Positions 43,490 to 54,402 of a stretch of 64,000 bases of DNA are shown piece by piece. The notes beneath the pieces were generated by a model, which had not been told where the DNA came from, did not search any database, and saw only the letters and a program-made list of their open reading frames with translations. Numbering within the stretch: position 1 is the first letter of the stretch; each line of letters starts with the position of its first letter. The position numbers were made by a program, and so were the translations under genes. Source of the DNA: Nicotiana tabacum (taxonomy: Eukaryota; Streptophyta; Magnoliopsida; Solanales; Solanaceae); the NCBI RefSeq assembly GCF_000715075.1, contig NC_134097.1, positions 66,311,190 to 66,375,189 of the forward strand, in the 5' to 3' direction.

Positions 43490-43923
43490 GACCAGGTGGA
43501 CCGGTTTCAGAGTTGGTGAGAGTCCTTAGATTTGTGATATGGCCCTGGGCCTCATAAGGCAGGCCTGGAGGCTCTTACGTGCTGGGTTGATGTGGCCTTT
43601 AGTGCAAGCTAGCGTTAGAGCTCTTATGCTTTGCTCAACTATTTTGGGTTTAGTCTCCGAGTCAGGTTTTGACTTGAGCCTATTTGACCCTCAAGCTTTT
43701 GTGTCTGTACGGGCGGGCAACAATGGCTCTTACGCCTGACCCTTGGGCATTTGTACTTTAACTATTTTGGGTTCAGTCTCTGAGTTGGGTTGCGACTTGA
43801 GCACACTTGACCCCCAAGTTTTTTTAGGGGCTCGAGACAATGTCTCTTACGCCTTGGGTCGAAGAAACCTTTTATGTATGCGACCTTAAGGCTCGTGAAG
43901 CTGGCGACGAAGGCTCTTACACT
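43490..43923 (-). repeat. Long tandem repeats in the Tat-C 3' region, left part
   Basis: Degenerate units of about 130-170 bp, each with 'ggctcttacgc', 'aactattttgggtt', 'agtctccgag' and 'gacttgagc', at about 43560, 43620, 43730 and 43840. They continue on the other side of Ogre-2 (61239-61450). Confidence 0.75.
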
Positions 43924-45430
43924 TGTCGCCCCCCTCTTTCTCGCGAAATCAGGTTTATGACATTTAGGAGGACAACTCGTTCTCTTTCGGGAATTGGGTT
44001 TGAATTGAAGAATCGCCACCTAATGATTAAAGTGCATTAGGACACTAGGAGGGGTTTGTTTTGAGTAACCAGAGATTGGGTAAGGGCTTGAAATTATCTC
44101 AAGGGGAAGGTGTTAGGCAACCCTCAGGATCCACTAGTGTGGTTCCTGACCAAACTATTGTTGTGACTTAAATGCACATAGTCAAATAAAGGCTTCAGAT
44201 AAGAGGGGATTTTACGTAATGGATACAAATAAACAAAAGTAAGAAAAAAGAACTAAAAAGAGTTGATGTTCTTGAAAGAAACAGTTTAAAAAGATTTAAA
44301 AGAAACAAAGAAAACAAAGAAAAGGGGTGTCCTAGGTTTATTAATAATATGGATCACCCCACACAACATCCGATAATCACTCCTAAGTGAGGGGCTACAC
44401 GTGATGTTATTGCGTGGTCATCGTATCCATATCTACCCTTTCCCACCCCATTAAGGTATTAAAGCGCAGAAGGGTCTCGTTTACTTATTGCATGCTATTA
44501 CCCGCCCCAATTCTATCAGACACAGAGGTACTTGGGACTACTAATTTTAGAGGGAGGAGGTATTAGGCTTATTTGTGGTTTCAAAAGGTAAAATACTAAG
44601 GAGACAAACAAAACACATATAGCAAGTTTGGGGGAAGCATATAAACAAATAAAAGGGCTCAAATAGACCTCCTTTAAACCAAAGAAAGCACATAATGTAG
44701 CATGACTTGCATGTACTATTTAAGGTCTGATTAAAACTTAAAGGGTCGAGGCAGACTGATTTATTATATAGTTCAGATAAGAAGCCCGAATTAGGCCTGC
44801 CTGCTAGTTGTAGCTGATAAAAAGACCGATTCAGTTTATAAGTTTACCCTATGGCTTGCCCAAGTGCTGGACGAAGATGAATAGGCATGATATCTACTAA
44901 TTCCATAAACAATGAAGCAAACATGAATACATACTGATTTAACAAAAATCATTTGTTATTAAAGAAAGGTGAGTTTTAGCAAAAGAGCATGCGTCACTTT
45001 TACTGGTTTTAAACTTATAAGCGAGTGAAACGATTCTGACTTGATTAATAGCTCTTGTAGGCATGCTTTCCATGCGTTGTTGATTTTAAACCCCTTTTAA
45101 CCGACATGGTAAAATTCGGAAACCCTAAAAACATGATATCTAGGTACTGAATTTCATTTAAGGCCTATGAACATGATATCTAATTGTAGTTGACTGATTA
45201 AGACCTATAAACATGATTACCTAATGAAAAATGTATAGCAAGATTCTAAAAGACATATAGGCATTATTTTCTATATGCATATGCAGGGTTCAGATTTCCA
45301 GGTATTATAGATATGGTGTCTATATGAGAGCATGCAGAATTCCTACAGACATGGTATCTATATAAGAAATGCAGAATTCAAGAAATAACCTATAGGCAGG
45401 ATATTTATATGAGAGTGCAGAAATTCAGAA
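43924..45430 (-). repeat. 3' LTR of Ogre-2, truncated
   Basis: Matches 56699-57960 of the 5' LTR closely from TGTCGCCCC on. About 270 bp at 44634-44906 are absent from the 5' LTR at 57414; the same sequence type exists in the Ogre-1 LTR, so the 5' LTR lost it. At about 45430 ('aacctatagg') the match breaks off and minisatellite sequence begins. Some 3.2 kb of LTR, the U3 side, is missing. Confidence 0.85.
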
Positions 45431-45658
45431 AGAACCTATAGGATGACGTCCTCAGACCATGACGTCCTGGGCCATGAAGCGTATGATAAGGGATTCGCAG
45501 GCCATAAAATGATTCTCTCGGGCTATGAAAATGATGCCTCCGAACTATGACGCCTTTGAATAATGATATGCAAAAGATAAAAGGGGTCCTCAGGCCATGG
45601 CATGGCATTCTCGGGCTATGAAAATGGTGCCTCCGAACAATGACGCCTTTGGATAGAT
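45431..45658 (-). repeat. Minisatellite A in the Ogre-2 3' UTR
   Basis: Two main units with 'ttctcgggctatgaaaatg' and 'gcctccgaac.atgacgcctttg' (at about 45511 and 45608), plus related pieces with 'caggccat' and 'gacgtcc' before them. Confidence 0.75.
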
Positions 45659-45887
45659 TGGCGATCTTTCAGCCCATGATATGCAGAGGGTGGCGATCTT
45701 TCAGCCGATGCAAGATGTAAATGAAGTGGCGATCTTTCATCCGATGCAAGATGTAAATGAAGTGGCGATATTTCAGCCATGCAAGATGTAAATAAAGTGG
45801 CGATATTTCAGCCAATGCAAATGTAAAGGTGGCGATCTTTCAGCCATGCAGATGTGGAGGTGGAGATCTTTCAGCCATGCAGATGGA
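45659..45887 (-). repeat. Minisatellite B in the Ogre-2 3' UTR (7 units)
   Basis: Units of 29-36 bp beginning 'gtggcgatctttcagcc' followed by 'gatgcaagatgtaaatgaa' or a shortened form. They start at about 45659, 45690, 45726, 45762, 45797, 45829 and 45859. Units shrink toward the right. Confidence 0.9.
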
Positions 45888-46238
45888 GGTAGAGCTTAAC
45901 CTTGGAAGGCAGAATGGTAGCCTTATGCAATGCAAAAAATGCAGATGGAGACAAAGCTTAGTCTCGGAAGGTAGAATGGTAGCCTTATGCAGTGCAGAAA
46001 TGTAAATGAAGACAGAGCTTAGTCTCGGAAGGCAGAATGGTAGCCTTATACAATGTAGAAATGCAGATAGAGACAGATCTTAGTCTCGGAAGGAAGAATG
46101 GTAGCCTTATGCAATGCAGAGATGCAAATGGAGACAGTGCTTAGCCTCGGAAGGCAGAATGGTAGCCTTATGCAAAGCAGAGAATGCAGATGGAGGCAGA
46201 ACTTAGGCTCAGAAGGTAGAATGGTAGCCTTATAGAGG
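45888..46238 (-). repeat. Minisatellite C in the Ogre-2 3' UTR (6 units of about 61 bp)
   Basis: Each unit has 'gcttagtctcggaaggcag', 'aatggtagccttatgcaa' and 'tgcagaaatgcagatgga'. Units start at about 45888, 45949, 46010, 46071, 46132 and 46194; the last is cut short. The tail 'atgcagatggag' also ends the last unit of array B, so the arrays are related. Confidence 0.92.
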
Positions 46239-46720
46239 ATGTAAAAAGGGCAAATTGCAATAGAATTTTCTTAGCTGATAGCGGATTGCGGTATCGTGAT
46301 TGCTGGGGAAATCGTGCCTGCTAGGGATATCGTGCTTGCTAGGGACACTGTTGTGTGTGGATAGCAGTCGCGAGCAAGTGCAACGGTTCGGAGAGTTGTA
46401 TTCCTAAACTTTGTGAGTGAGCATATGGTATATTTTGATGATTTTGCAACTCAGGTGCCTGCATCCAAAGAAAATCGTGAGTTTTGTAAAGGGCTAGGTT
46501 AGTTCGTATCCCCGCTGGCTTTGCTTGACCTACTTGATTTTGATCTGGTGATACTGCATGTATTATTGGGGTAGCGTTGCAAAACAGAGCAATTTCAGAA
46601 ATAAACATGCATGATTTTAGTAAAGAAAAATGTAACATAAATACATAATTGAGAATAGTTTTCTTTAGATGAACCGACGACTGCAACGTGGTTCAAGACA
46701 TTGAAACTTCTCTTGCTCCA

Positions 46721-46747
46721 GAATTTTGAGGGTCCTCCTCAAAATTC
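46721..46747. repeat. Hairpin GAATTTTGAGG, first copy
   Basis: GAATTTTGAGG and CCTCAAAATTC are exact inverted repeats around a five-base loop (gtcct). It is followed by 'tgccccagttt'. Confidence 0.9.
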
Positions 46748-46811
46748 TGCCCCAGTTTATTGGGCTGCTGCTTCTGACGGCTGCTTGTGGCGAATGGCTG
46801 AAATCACTTCA

Positions 46812-46838
46812 GAATTTTGAGGGTCCTCCTCAAAATTT
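46812..46838. repeat. Hairpin GAATTTTGAGG, second copy
   Basis: Same stem with one G-T pair at its base and the same loop, again followed by 'tgccccagttt', 91 bases after the first copy. Confidence 0.88.
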
Positions 46839-47017
46839 TGCCCCAGTTTCCAATTGCGGGGGAAAATGAAAATTTTATTGAATTGTGACCGAACCCATAG
46901 GGTTGCCTACGTATCCCCTATTAAACGTGAATCAGGTCAGGCGTAGTTCAAATTACATCATGAAAAAAAGCATAAAGGTAACACATAGTATCGCTTGATT
47001 GCATCTAAATTGATCGG

Positions 47018-48270
47018 CTATGGCCAAAATTCCCCGTCCATTTCTACAAGTATAAGGGTTCCTCCTGTGAGAACCCGGTGAACCATGTACGGACCCCGCC
47101 AGTTGGGAGAGAATTTTCCTTTGGCTTCATCTTGATGCGGGAAAATCTTCTTTAATACCAGCTGCCCTTGTGTGAATTGTCTTGTGTTGACTCTTTTGTT
47201 GAAGGCTCTAGACATTTTGTTCTGATAAAGCTGACCATGGTAAACTACATTCATTCTATTGCCATCTATAAGAGCCAGCTGCTCGTAACGACTCCCCACC
47301 CACTCTGTATTGTCGAGTTCTGCTTCCAGCATGATCCTCAAGGAAGGGATTTCTACTTAGGCCGCAATGACCGCTTCTGTACCATAAACCAATATGTAGG
47401 GGGTTGCCCTAGTTGATGTGCGAACTGTGGTACGGTACCCCAATAAAGCAAATGATAGCTTCTCGTGCCACTGTTTATGATTCTCTATCATTTTCCTTAG
47501 TATCTTCTTGATATTATTGTTGGCGACCTCTACGGCTCCATTCATAATAGCCTGTAGGCTGTAAAATTCTTGTGTTTGATCTTGAAGGTTTCACACATAG
47601 CTTTCATCAAGTCACTGTTGAGATTGGAGCCATTATTAGTGATAATTGACTCAGGAATCCTGAACCGGCAAATAATGCGGTTGCAGACAAAGTCTTCCAC
47701 GACTTTCTTAGTCACTGCTCTGTATGATGCTGCTTCAACCCATTTGGTGAAATAATCAATTACTACTAGAATGAACCTGTGCCCGTTTTATGCGGCAAGT
47801 TCGATTGGTCCAATGGCATCCATTCCCCATGTGGCAAATGGCCACAGCAAGCTTGTCGCATTAAGCTCGTTTGGAGGCAAATTTATCATGTCTGTGTGTA
47901 TCTGGCAGCCGTGACACTTTCGGACATACTGGATGCAGTTTGTTTCCATAGTCATCTAAATGTAACCAGCACGCAGTATCTTCTTTGCTAAGACAAAACC
48001 GTTCATATGTGGATCGGAGATCCCAGCATGAATTTCCTCGAGTAGCCTGGATGCTTCTTTTGCGTCGACATACCTTAGCAATCCTATATCAGGAGTCCTC
48101 TTGTATAGGATTCCTCCGTTGTGAAATAAATTGTTGGATAACCTCCAAAGCATGCGCTTCTGAGTAGCGTTTGCGAGTTTTGGGTATTCTCCTTTTTCCA
48201 AGTATTCCTTGATATTATGAAACCAAGGCTTTCCATCTACTTCTTCTTCGACATGAGTACAGTAAGCTGG
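47018..48270 (-). pseudogene. pol: Integrase (Ogre-2)
   Basis: The frame 48201-47956 begins after 'MEKGEYPKLAN' with the first zinc ligands ('HAGISDPH'), and the Cys pair follows in 'KCHGCQ'. The core has Asp in 'WGMDAIGPI'. The second catalytic residue is changed: 'TNNGSN' stands for the usual Asp-Asn-Gly (about 47635). Glu is kept in 'NGAVEVANNNI' (frame 47545-47357). The C-terminal part 47341-47018 ends 'WRGPYMVHRVLTGGTL'. A frameshift near 47545 and several stops are present. Confidence 0.88.
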
Positions 48271-48852
48271 CTAATCATGGATCTTTACCGGAATATGATT
48301 AATGAAATTCTTGTCTAGATGTTGTATCATGGATGATAGGGTAGACAGTGCATCAACGGATTCATTCTGGACTCTAGGAACATGCTGGAACTCTACCTTT
48401 GTGAACCTCTTTCTCAATTCCTGTACGTGATGCAGATAAGGGAGTATTTTGGAGTTCTTGGTTGCCCATTCTTCTCGGACCTGATGTATAAGCAAATCTG
48501 AATCCTCAATCACTAGAAACTCTTGAATGTTTATGTCAATAGCCATCTTGAGCCCTAAGATGCAGGCTTCGTATTCGGCCATGCTGTTGGTATACGGGAA
48601 TCTGAGTTTGGCAGAGACCGGATAATGTTGACCAGTTTCTGATACCAGGACCACTCCTATGCCAACTTTTGTGAAATTTGATGCTCCATCGAAAAACATT
48701 CTCCAACCGTAATAGGATTCTGCAATATCTTCTCCTATGAACGATACCTCTTCATCGGGAAAATATGTTTTCAGGGGTTCGTATTCTCTGTCCACATGAT
48801 TTTCAGCAAGGTGATCTGCTAATGCTTGTCCCTTGATTTCCTTCTGAGTCAT
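48271..48852 (-). pseudogene. pol: RNase H (Ogre-2)
   Basis: One unbroken frame of 193 codons. The catalytic residues are all seen: Asp in 'RMFFDGASNF', Glu in 'MAEYEACILGLKMA', Asp in 'VIEDSDLLIHQV' and Asp in 'NESVDALSTL'. It is the best-kept enzyme domain of the window. It is part of a larger broken polyprotein, so it is listed as pseudogene. Confidence 0.88.
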
Positions 48853-50390
48853 GTAGACAATGTCAAATTAACTCAACAGGATTTGCCACTTGGCTAGCTT
48901 GCCAGTGGGCATGGGCTTCTGAAAGATGTACTTCAAAGGATCCATCCTTCATATGCGAATGTAGTATAGGCACAAAAATAGTGCCTCAGCTTCTGCGCCA
49001 CCCAAGTCAAAGCACAACAGGTGCGCTCTAACAGATAATACCGAGCCTCGTACGGGGTGAACTTCTTACTAAGGTAATAGATGGCCTTCTACTTTCTCCC
49101 CGTTTCATTATGCTGACCCAGAACACAACCGAAAGCTCCATCCAATACTGCCAGATAGAGTAATAGAGGTCTACCTAGCTCGGGCGGGACCAAAACTGGT
49201 GATGTTGATAGGTACTCCTTGATTTTGTCGAAGGCCTTATGGCAGTCATCGGTCCATTTGGTAGTGGCATCCTTCTTCAACATCTTAAAGATGGGCTCAT
49301 AGATAACTATAGATTGGGCTATGAACCAACTAATGTAGTTGAGTCTCCCCTAGAAACTCATTACGTCCTTCTTGATCTTTGGCGGTGGTAGTTCTTGAAT
49401 AGCTTTGACCATTGATGGATCCAGTTCTATCCCTCGGCAAATCACAATGAACTCAATTAGTTTTCCGGCAGGAACCCCAAATGCACATTTTGCGGGATTC
49501 GGTTTCAGGTTGTACTTTCTCAGTCTGTTAATGAACTTCCTCAAATCTTCCATGTGATCAGTGGATTTATTGGACTTTATGATGACATCATCTACATAGA
49601 CCTCAACCTCCTTGTTTATCATATCATAAAAAATAGTAGTCATGGCCCTCATGTAGGTGGCCCCTGCATTCTTCAACCCGAATGGCATCATCTTGTCGCA
49701 GTACATCCCCCATGGTGTAATGAAAGTCGTTTTCTCAGCATCTTCTTCATCCATCCATATATGATGATAACCATCGAAACATTCTACAAATGATTGCAAC
49801 TCGTGCTTGGCGTAATTGTCAATCAGGATGTGTATGTTCGACAAAGGGAATTCGTCTTTTGGACTGGCCCGGTTGAGATCTTGATAGTCGATACAGACTC
49901 TAACCTTCCCATCCTTCTTCGCCACTGTCACAATATTGGCTAACCATGTCGGATATTCTACTACCCTGAGAACCTTAGCTTTGACCTACTTAGTGACTTC
50001 TTCTTTGATCTTCAGACTCATATCAGGCTTGAACTTTCTGAGCTTCTGCTTTACGGGTGGACATGTCGGATCAGTTGGAAGTTTGCCGGCCACAATAGAT
50101 GTGCTTAGACGAGTCATGTCATCATATGACCAGGAGAATATGTCCTCGTATTCTCTTAGAAATTCTGTGTACCCTTCTTTTTCTAACGGTGATAAGTGAA
50201 TGCTGATTCGTGTTTCCTTGACATTTTCTACATCTTCCAGGTTAACAATCTCAGTCTCGTCCAAGTTGGACTTCGGCCTGTTCTCAAAATTCTCAACCTC
50301 TTTAACAATTTATTCTTGTATGTCATCTTTCTCTGAATCAATGTCCATTTGTTGCGTTGTCTCATTGCATTTCAGAGTCATTGGTTCATA
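48853..50390 (-). pseudogene. pol: Reverse transcriptase (Ogre-2)
   Basis: The N-terminal extension lies in the frame 50264-49986 ('YEDIFSWSYDDMTRL'). The main frame 49931-49350 (193 codons) has 'KKDGKVRVCIDYQDLN', 'MPFGLKNAGATYMRAM', the catalytic YVDD and 'LKPNPAKCAFGVPAGKL'. The thumb and connection follow in 49283-49089 and below. Stops: TAA at about 50311, TAG at 49986-49988 (same codon as in Ogre-1), TAG at about 49350. The start is near 50380, after the intron-like spacer. Confidence 0.9.
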
Positions 50391-50570
50391 AAGATAGGTA
50401 ATAGTAATGCTGTATAAATAAAGTAATGAGAGAAAATAATAAGAGTAAGATTTGTAAGGAAACCGAAATGCTTTGATAAATTTCATAACTATTTTGAACA
50501 TTGGAAGATCTTATTGCGAAAATTCAAAATGCGAAAGGAAAATCAACTAGTAAAAATAAAAGATAGTGCA
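50391..50570 (-). other. AT-rich intron-like spacer between protease and RT (Ogre-2)
   Basis: Same place as 3845-4045 in Ogre-1 and of similar length. On the minus strand 'TTTATTTATACAG' (about 50410-50422) is a good acceptor candidate, followed by the RT N-terminus ('EPMTLKCNETTQ'). I cannot fix the donor. Confidence 0.6.
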
Positions 50571-51411
50571 TGATGCTTTGTTGAGCCTGGCTACCCCGAC
50601 GCTTTCTGGCTTTGGTGGTTCTGATGGTCCAATTGTTGAGGCATGCTCCTTGGATTACGGACTATATGGAAGGGCCTTCCTCCCCCTCCTCCTTGAAGAT
50701 GACACAACAATCCATGTCATCATCTTCCAGGAACAAATTCGTCACTGCTGCCAGTGCTTCCTCTTCTTCCAACCCATAGATAACGTCGGTCGGCTGGAAA
50801 GTCTGCTTCAAATGTGGTATTGGCTGCTCCAGCGGGTAGTATGGCCCGCACCATAGTGGCCACCCATTATTTAATTACTCCCAAGTATACTCGTATCCCA
50901 GACCGAAAGAGGTGCCATGTTTCTTCAGTTTGATAGGCTTGGCGATTCCTTGGAGGTTCTTGCCAACTCCTTTGCCAGGTTCATATCTGATCCAGTTCAA
51001 TATGCTTTCAATTTTGTTGTCCCACCATTTGTCTTTATCAACGACGTTGACTCGCTCGATGTGGTGATAGGTTTCCTCGCCTATCTATCTTCTTCCTCCA
51101 ATTGCTGGGATGGTTTGGAAACTGTATATGGGATTGCTACCGTCGCCGTGAATGATCATCTCTTGGTGATTCCACTCAAACTTCACTGCCTGATGTAGTG
51201 TTAACTCTACAGCCCCAAAGTCATGAATCCACGGCCGTCCCAACAGCAAGTTGTAAGATGCCGGCACATATATTACATGGAAATTGACATTGAACCAAGT
51301 AGGACCCATTTGCAAGCATAAACTAATTTCCCCAATAGTGGACCTTTGGGAACCGTCGAAAGCTTTGACGTTGATGGCCCCGTCCTTGATCTCAAGCATC
51401 CCTTTTCCCAA
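50571..51411 (-). pseudogene. pol: Protease C-terminal part and linker (Ogre-2)
   Basis: The frame 51411-51085 has 'GEISLCLQMGPTWFNVNFH' and 'YNLLLGRPWIHDFGAV', the second half of the protease. The acidic linker toward the intron follows ('LAAVTNLFLEDDDMDC' in homology with Ogre-1), with stops at about 50870 and before. Only one stop (51412-51414) parts it from the active site upstream. Confidence 0.82.
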
Positions 51412-52590
51412 TGTTTAGAGTGTTACCAACGGACAAATATTGAGGCTGGACCCTCCATCAATCAGGATCCTAGTGATAAAATAATCTTCGCATTGCACGG
51501 TGATGTGCAATGCTTTGTTGTGACTCAACCCTTCTGGTGGTAGCTCATTTTCATGAAAAGTAATCTTGTGACTTTCCAATACCTGCCCTACCATGTTTGC
51601 CATTTCTCTTCCAGTGATTTTGCTTGGTACATATGCCTCACTCAGCACCTTCAACAAGGCATTCTTATGTGCATCGGAACTTTGCAGCAAAGCTAGGATA
51701 GAAATTTGTGTCGGCGTTTTGTTCAGCTGATCAATGACTGAGTATTCCTTGGCTTGTATCTTTCTCCAGAGATCATCGGGCCTGGTTTCAGTGAAGGTCG
51801 GCCGACCAGAGGCTTGCTTACTCGACTCAGCTAAATGCTCCGGAGTATAAACCTTGCCGGTTCTTGTCATACCCTGTGCCGCAACTATTTCCCCGAACTT
51901 GACTTTCCCTTTCCTTCTCGCCTCGGCTGTGTAATCCCAAGGTATGGCATTTGTATGGAATAGTGTTACGGCCGCCATTGCTACTGGAATGGCCACCTTT
52001 ACTCCGAACGGAGCATGTACTTTGGAAGGTAACATAGCAACTTGAAATGGTACATGTGCATTTGCTGGAGATCCAAACTCGACCTCAATCGGTGCTAGCG
52101 TATTTGCCGAGGATGGTGCTTCAAACTCAAGTGATATGGACATGTTTACCTCGGCATCCCTAGAAGGCTGAGTCTGGACTATAATCAGATTAAGGGTGAC
52201 TATTGGCTTTTTTGGTTCGTAACCTTCTGTGATTAAACCGATCGATCCTTTGGTGTCCCAATCATCCTCTGTTTCAATCATGTGAACACCTCCACCCTTA
52301 TGGCCCGGTAGAGGGTTGTTGCGGACATTCAAAGTAGTCTCCTTTGCCATAATGATCTTGTTATCAATCAGAGTTTGGATCTTATCTTTTAGAGAGCGGC
52401 ATTCATCAATGGTATGCCTTTTCATGCCGGAATAGTATGTACAGGATTTATTTGGATTGACCCATTGAGAAGGGTTTTCAGGGGTTATAGCAGGGATAAG
52501 GGGTGACATAACCAGCAGCTTTGAGCCTTTCGTACAGCTGGTCAATTGGTTCAGCAATGGCGATATATTTTTTGGGAGGTCTGCGGTCAA
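51412..52590 (-). pseudogene. gag: Gag C-terminus with protease active site (Ogre-2)
   Basis: An unbroken frame of 391 codons, the longest in the window. It starts close to the zinc-knuckle-like 'CTYYSGMKRHTIDEC' (Arg where Ogre-1 has Gly), continues through a Val/Pro-rich linker, then 'DDLWRKIQAKEYSVIDQL', 'EMANMVGQVLESHKITF' and the protease active site 'ILIDGGSSLNICPLVTL' at its end. The gag-protease border must lie inside this frame, so the two are made as one polyprotein. Confidence 0.85.
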
Positions 52591-52593
52591 AAT

Positions 52594-54095
52594 TTAGTCG
52601 AGGTCTGGGAAAGTTTTGACGTGTGGGAGGTGATTGATAGTGGGATGGCTAAGCATTGTAGGTATTGTATACATGTGCGGGTTGGGAATATCTAGGTGAA
52701 GTAGGTTGATATGTAGGAGGTGGGGGTGATTGGTAAGTATGTGGTGGAGTTTGGTAAGAGGGTGAGGGTGCTTGGTAATTCGGGGTAGGCTGATATGTGA
52801 GCGGAGGTATCGGATAGGCTTGGTATTTGATAGGGGATTTGGCTCTTTGTGCAACCATTACGGCACCTACATCCCTTTTCTTGGACGTACCACCAGACTG
52901 TAAAGCCTTATTGGTAGCTTGCAAAGCTTCGAAGTTTGTGACCATACCACTTTTCATGCCTTCCTCGGTCATTTCTCCTAGCCTGATGATGTCAGAAAAT
53001 TTCTGGCTCTCAATCAACATCAGCCTTTCATAGTACTGCGGGTCTTGAGCCTAAACAAAAAACTTGTTCTTTTGTTCTTCTTCTAAAATCGGTCTGACCT
53101 TAGCGGCTTCTGATCTCCAATGAGTAGCTTACTCACGGAATGTTTCTATGGGCTTCTTCTTTAAATTCTGGATGTAGAACACATCTGGTGTATTTTCTAT
53201 CATGAACCTGAACCTGTCCATAAAGTCATACGCCATACTTACCCAATTCGATCATTTCTTCGGGTCTTGGCTAATGTATCAAGACAGAGCATCTCCTCTC
53301 AGACTTCTCATAAAACGCTTCATGCGAATCCTTTCGTCCTTCCCTACTCCGATCAGCTTGTCGCAGTATGTTCTCAAGTGGAATCTCGGATCCCCTATAC
53401 CATCAAACATCTCGAACTTAATAGGTTTGAACCCCTCGGGCAGTTCGACATCTGGTTGTATGCAAAGATCTTCGTAGTTCAACCCTTCAATCCCTTTACT
53501 TCTTTCGATGCCCTGAATTCGGCTAGTCAATTTCTTGAGTTCTTCAGTCAGGTTCCTGATGAGTGAGTCTTTATCATCAGACTCGGGTGTGCTTGAGATG
53601 GGTTGGGTGGAGTGTGACATGATCTCCACATAGATCGGGGTGTTATGGTGGGCGTGGAAATGGTAATTTGTGGAGTTCAAATGTTCAGAGATAAGCAGTG
53701 GAGTATTGTTGGATGTGTGGCAAGTATTGCAGTGGTGGTGAAGAGTGGGATGGTTTTGTGGTTTTGGGGTATTTTGTGGAGGCGTGGGGTTCTGAGCATT
53801 TGGAAAATTGATATTTGGTGTGGTGAGGGATAATGACAAGTTCGCCAGATTCCGAACATGATCAAGTTCCTTTTGAAATTTCAACAACTTTTGCTAGAAT
53901 TGGGACGCACTTTCTTTGGAGACCTGAGTACCATGAGTGACCTCTACCCGTTCAGTTGAGTTTTCCTTTCTGGTGTTGTTCAAATCTTCCATCTTTTCTT
54001 TGTTCCTGCTTCTGATAGGACTAGGAGGAGGAGTGGGTGAAGGGCTCTTTGATCTTGTGGAATATGATGACGATGCCAGAGTGCACGAACTAACC
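52594..54095 (-). pseudogene. gag: Gag N-terminal part (Ogre-2)
   Basis: The frame 53887-53279 contains the N-terminal Pro/Asn/His-rich stretch and the gag core start ('IKFEMFDGIGDPRFHLRTY', 'CDKLIGVGKDERIRMKRF'). The core continues to 53020, and the frame 53020-52649 has 'LIESQKFSDIIRLGEMTE' and a Pro/Tyr/Gln-rich linker. Frames are broken by stops near 53280, 53130 and 53045. No ATG is evident at the start; the reading begins with 'SSSYSTRSKSPSPTPPP' near 54080. Confidence 0.82.
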
Positions 54096-54402
54096 TTTGG
54101 GGAGGGGAATAAAAATTAAAAATAAAACAAAAGGTAACAAGTTATTGAGGATAATAAGGAAAAGATGTTGTGATATTTAAACACATAGTGCAAGAATGTA
54201 AATCGTGACCTAATTTGGGAGCCTCGTTGTGCCTGAGGTAGGCCTAGCGACAAATTGATTTGGAGAACTTAGAATTCTAAATGCCTCATTTTATTGATAA
54301 AAGTAGACGAATCCCAAAATGACACTAAGTAACAAGGAATAAAATGTCACTAGTGGCCATGGGCCTTATTACATTTCTTAAAGCAAAAGAACAAGCTCCT
54401 AT
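54096..54402 (-). other. Spacer between ORF1 and gag (Ogre-2)
   Basis: No recognisable protein. The core at about 54206-54268 ('gaggtaggcctagcgac') is shared with Ogre-1; its surroundings are more diverged. Confidence 0.5.

Larger units (their letters stand above)
46239..47017 (-). other. Ogre-2 3' UTR between the arrays and integrase
   Basis: Non-coding. It has three short 'atcgtgcctgctaggga' type units at about 46295-46350 and two copies of a hairpin block (46715-46755 and 46805-46845). The minus-strand ORF 46686-46339 shows no protein similarity. Confidence 0.65.

Noticed and set aside
46339..46686. Minus-strand ORF of 115 codons in the Ogre-2 3' UTR.
   Set aside because: No similarity to known retroelement proteins, and it overlaps short non-coding repeats; likely chance.
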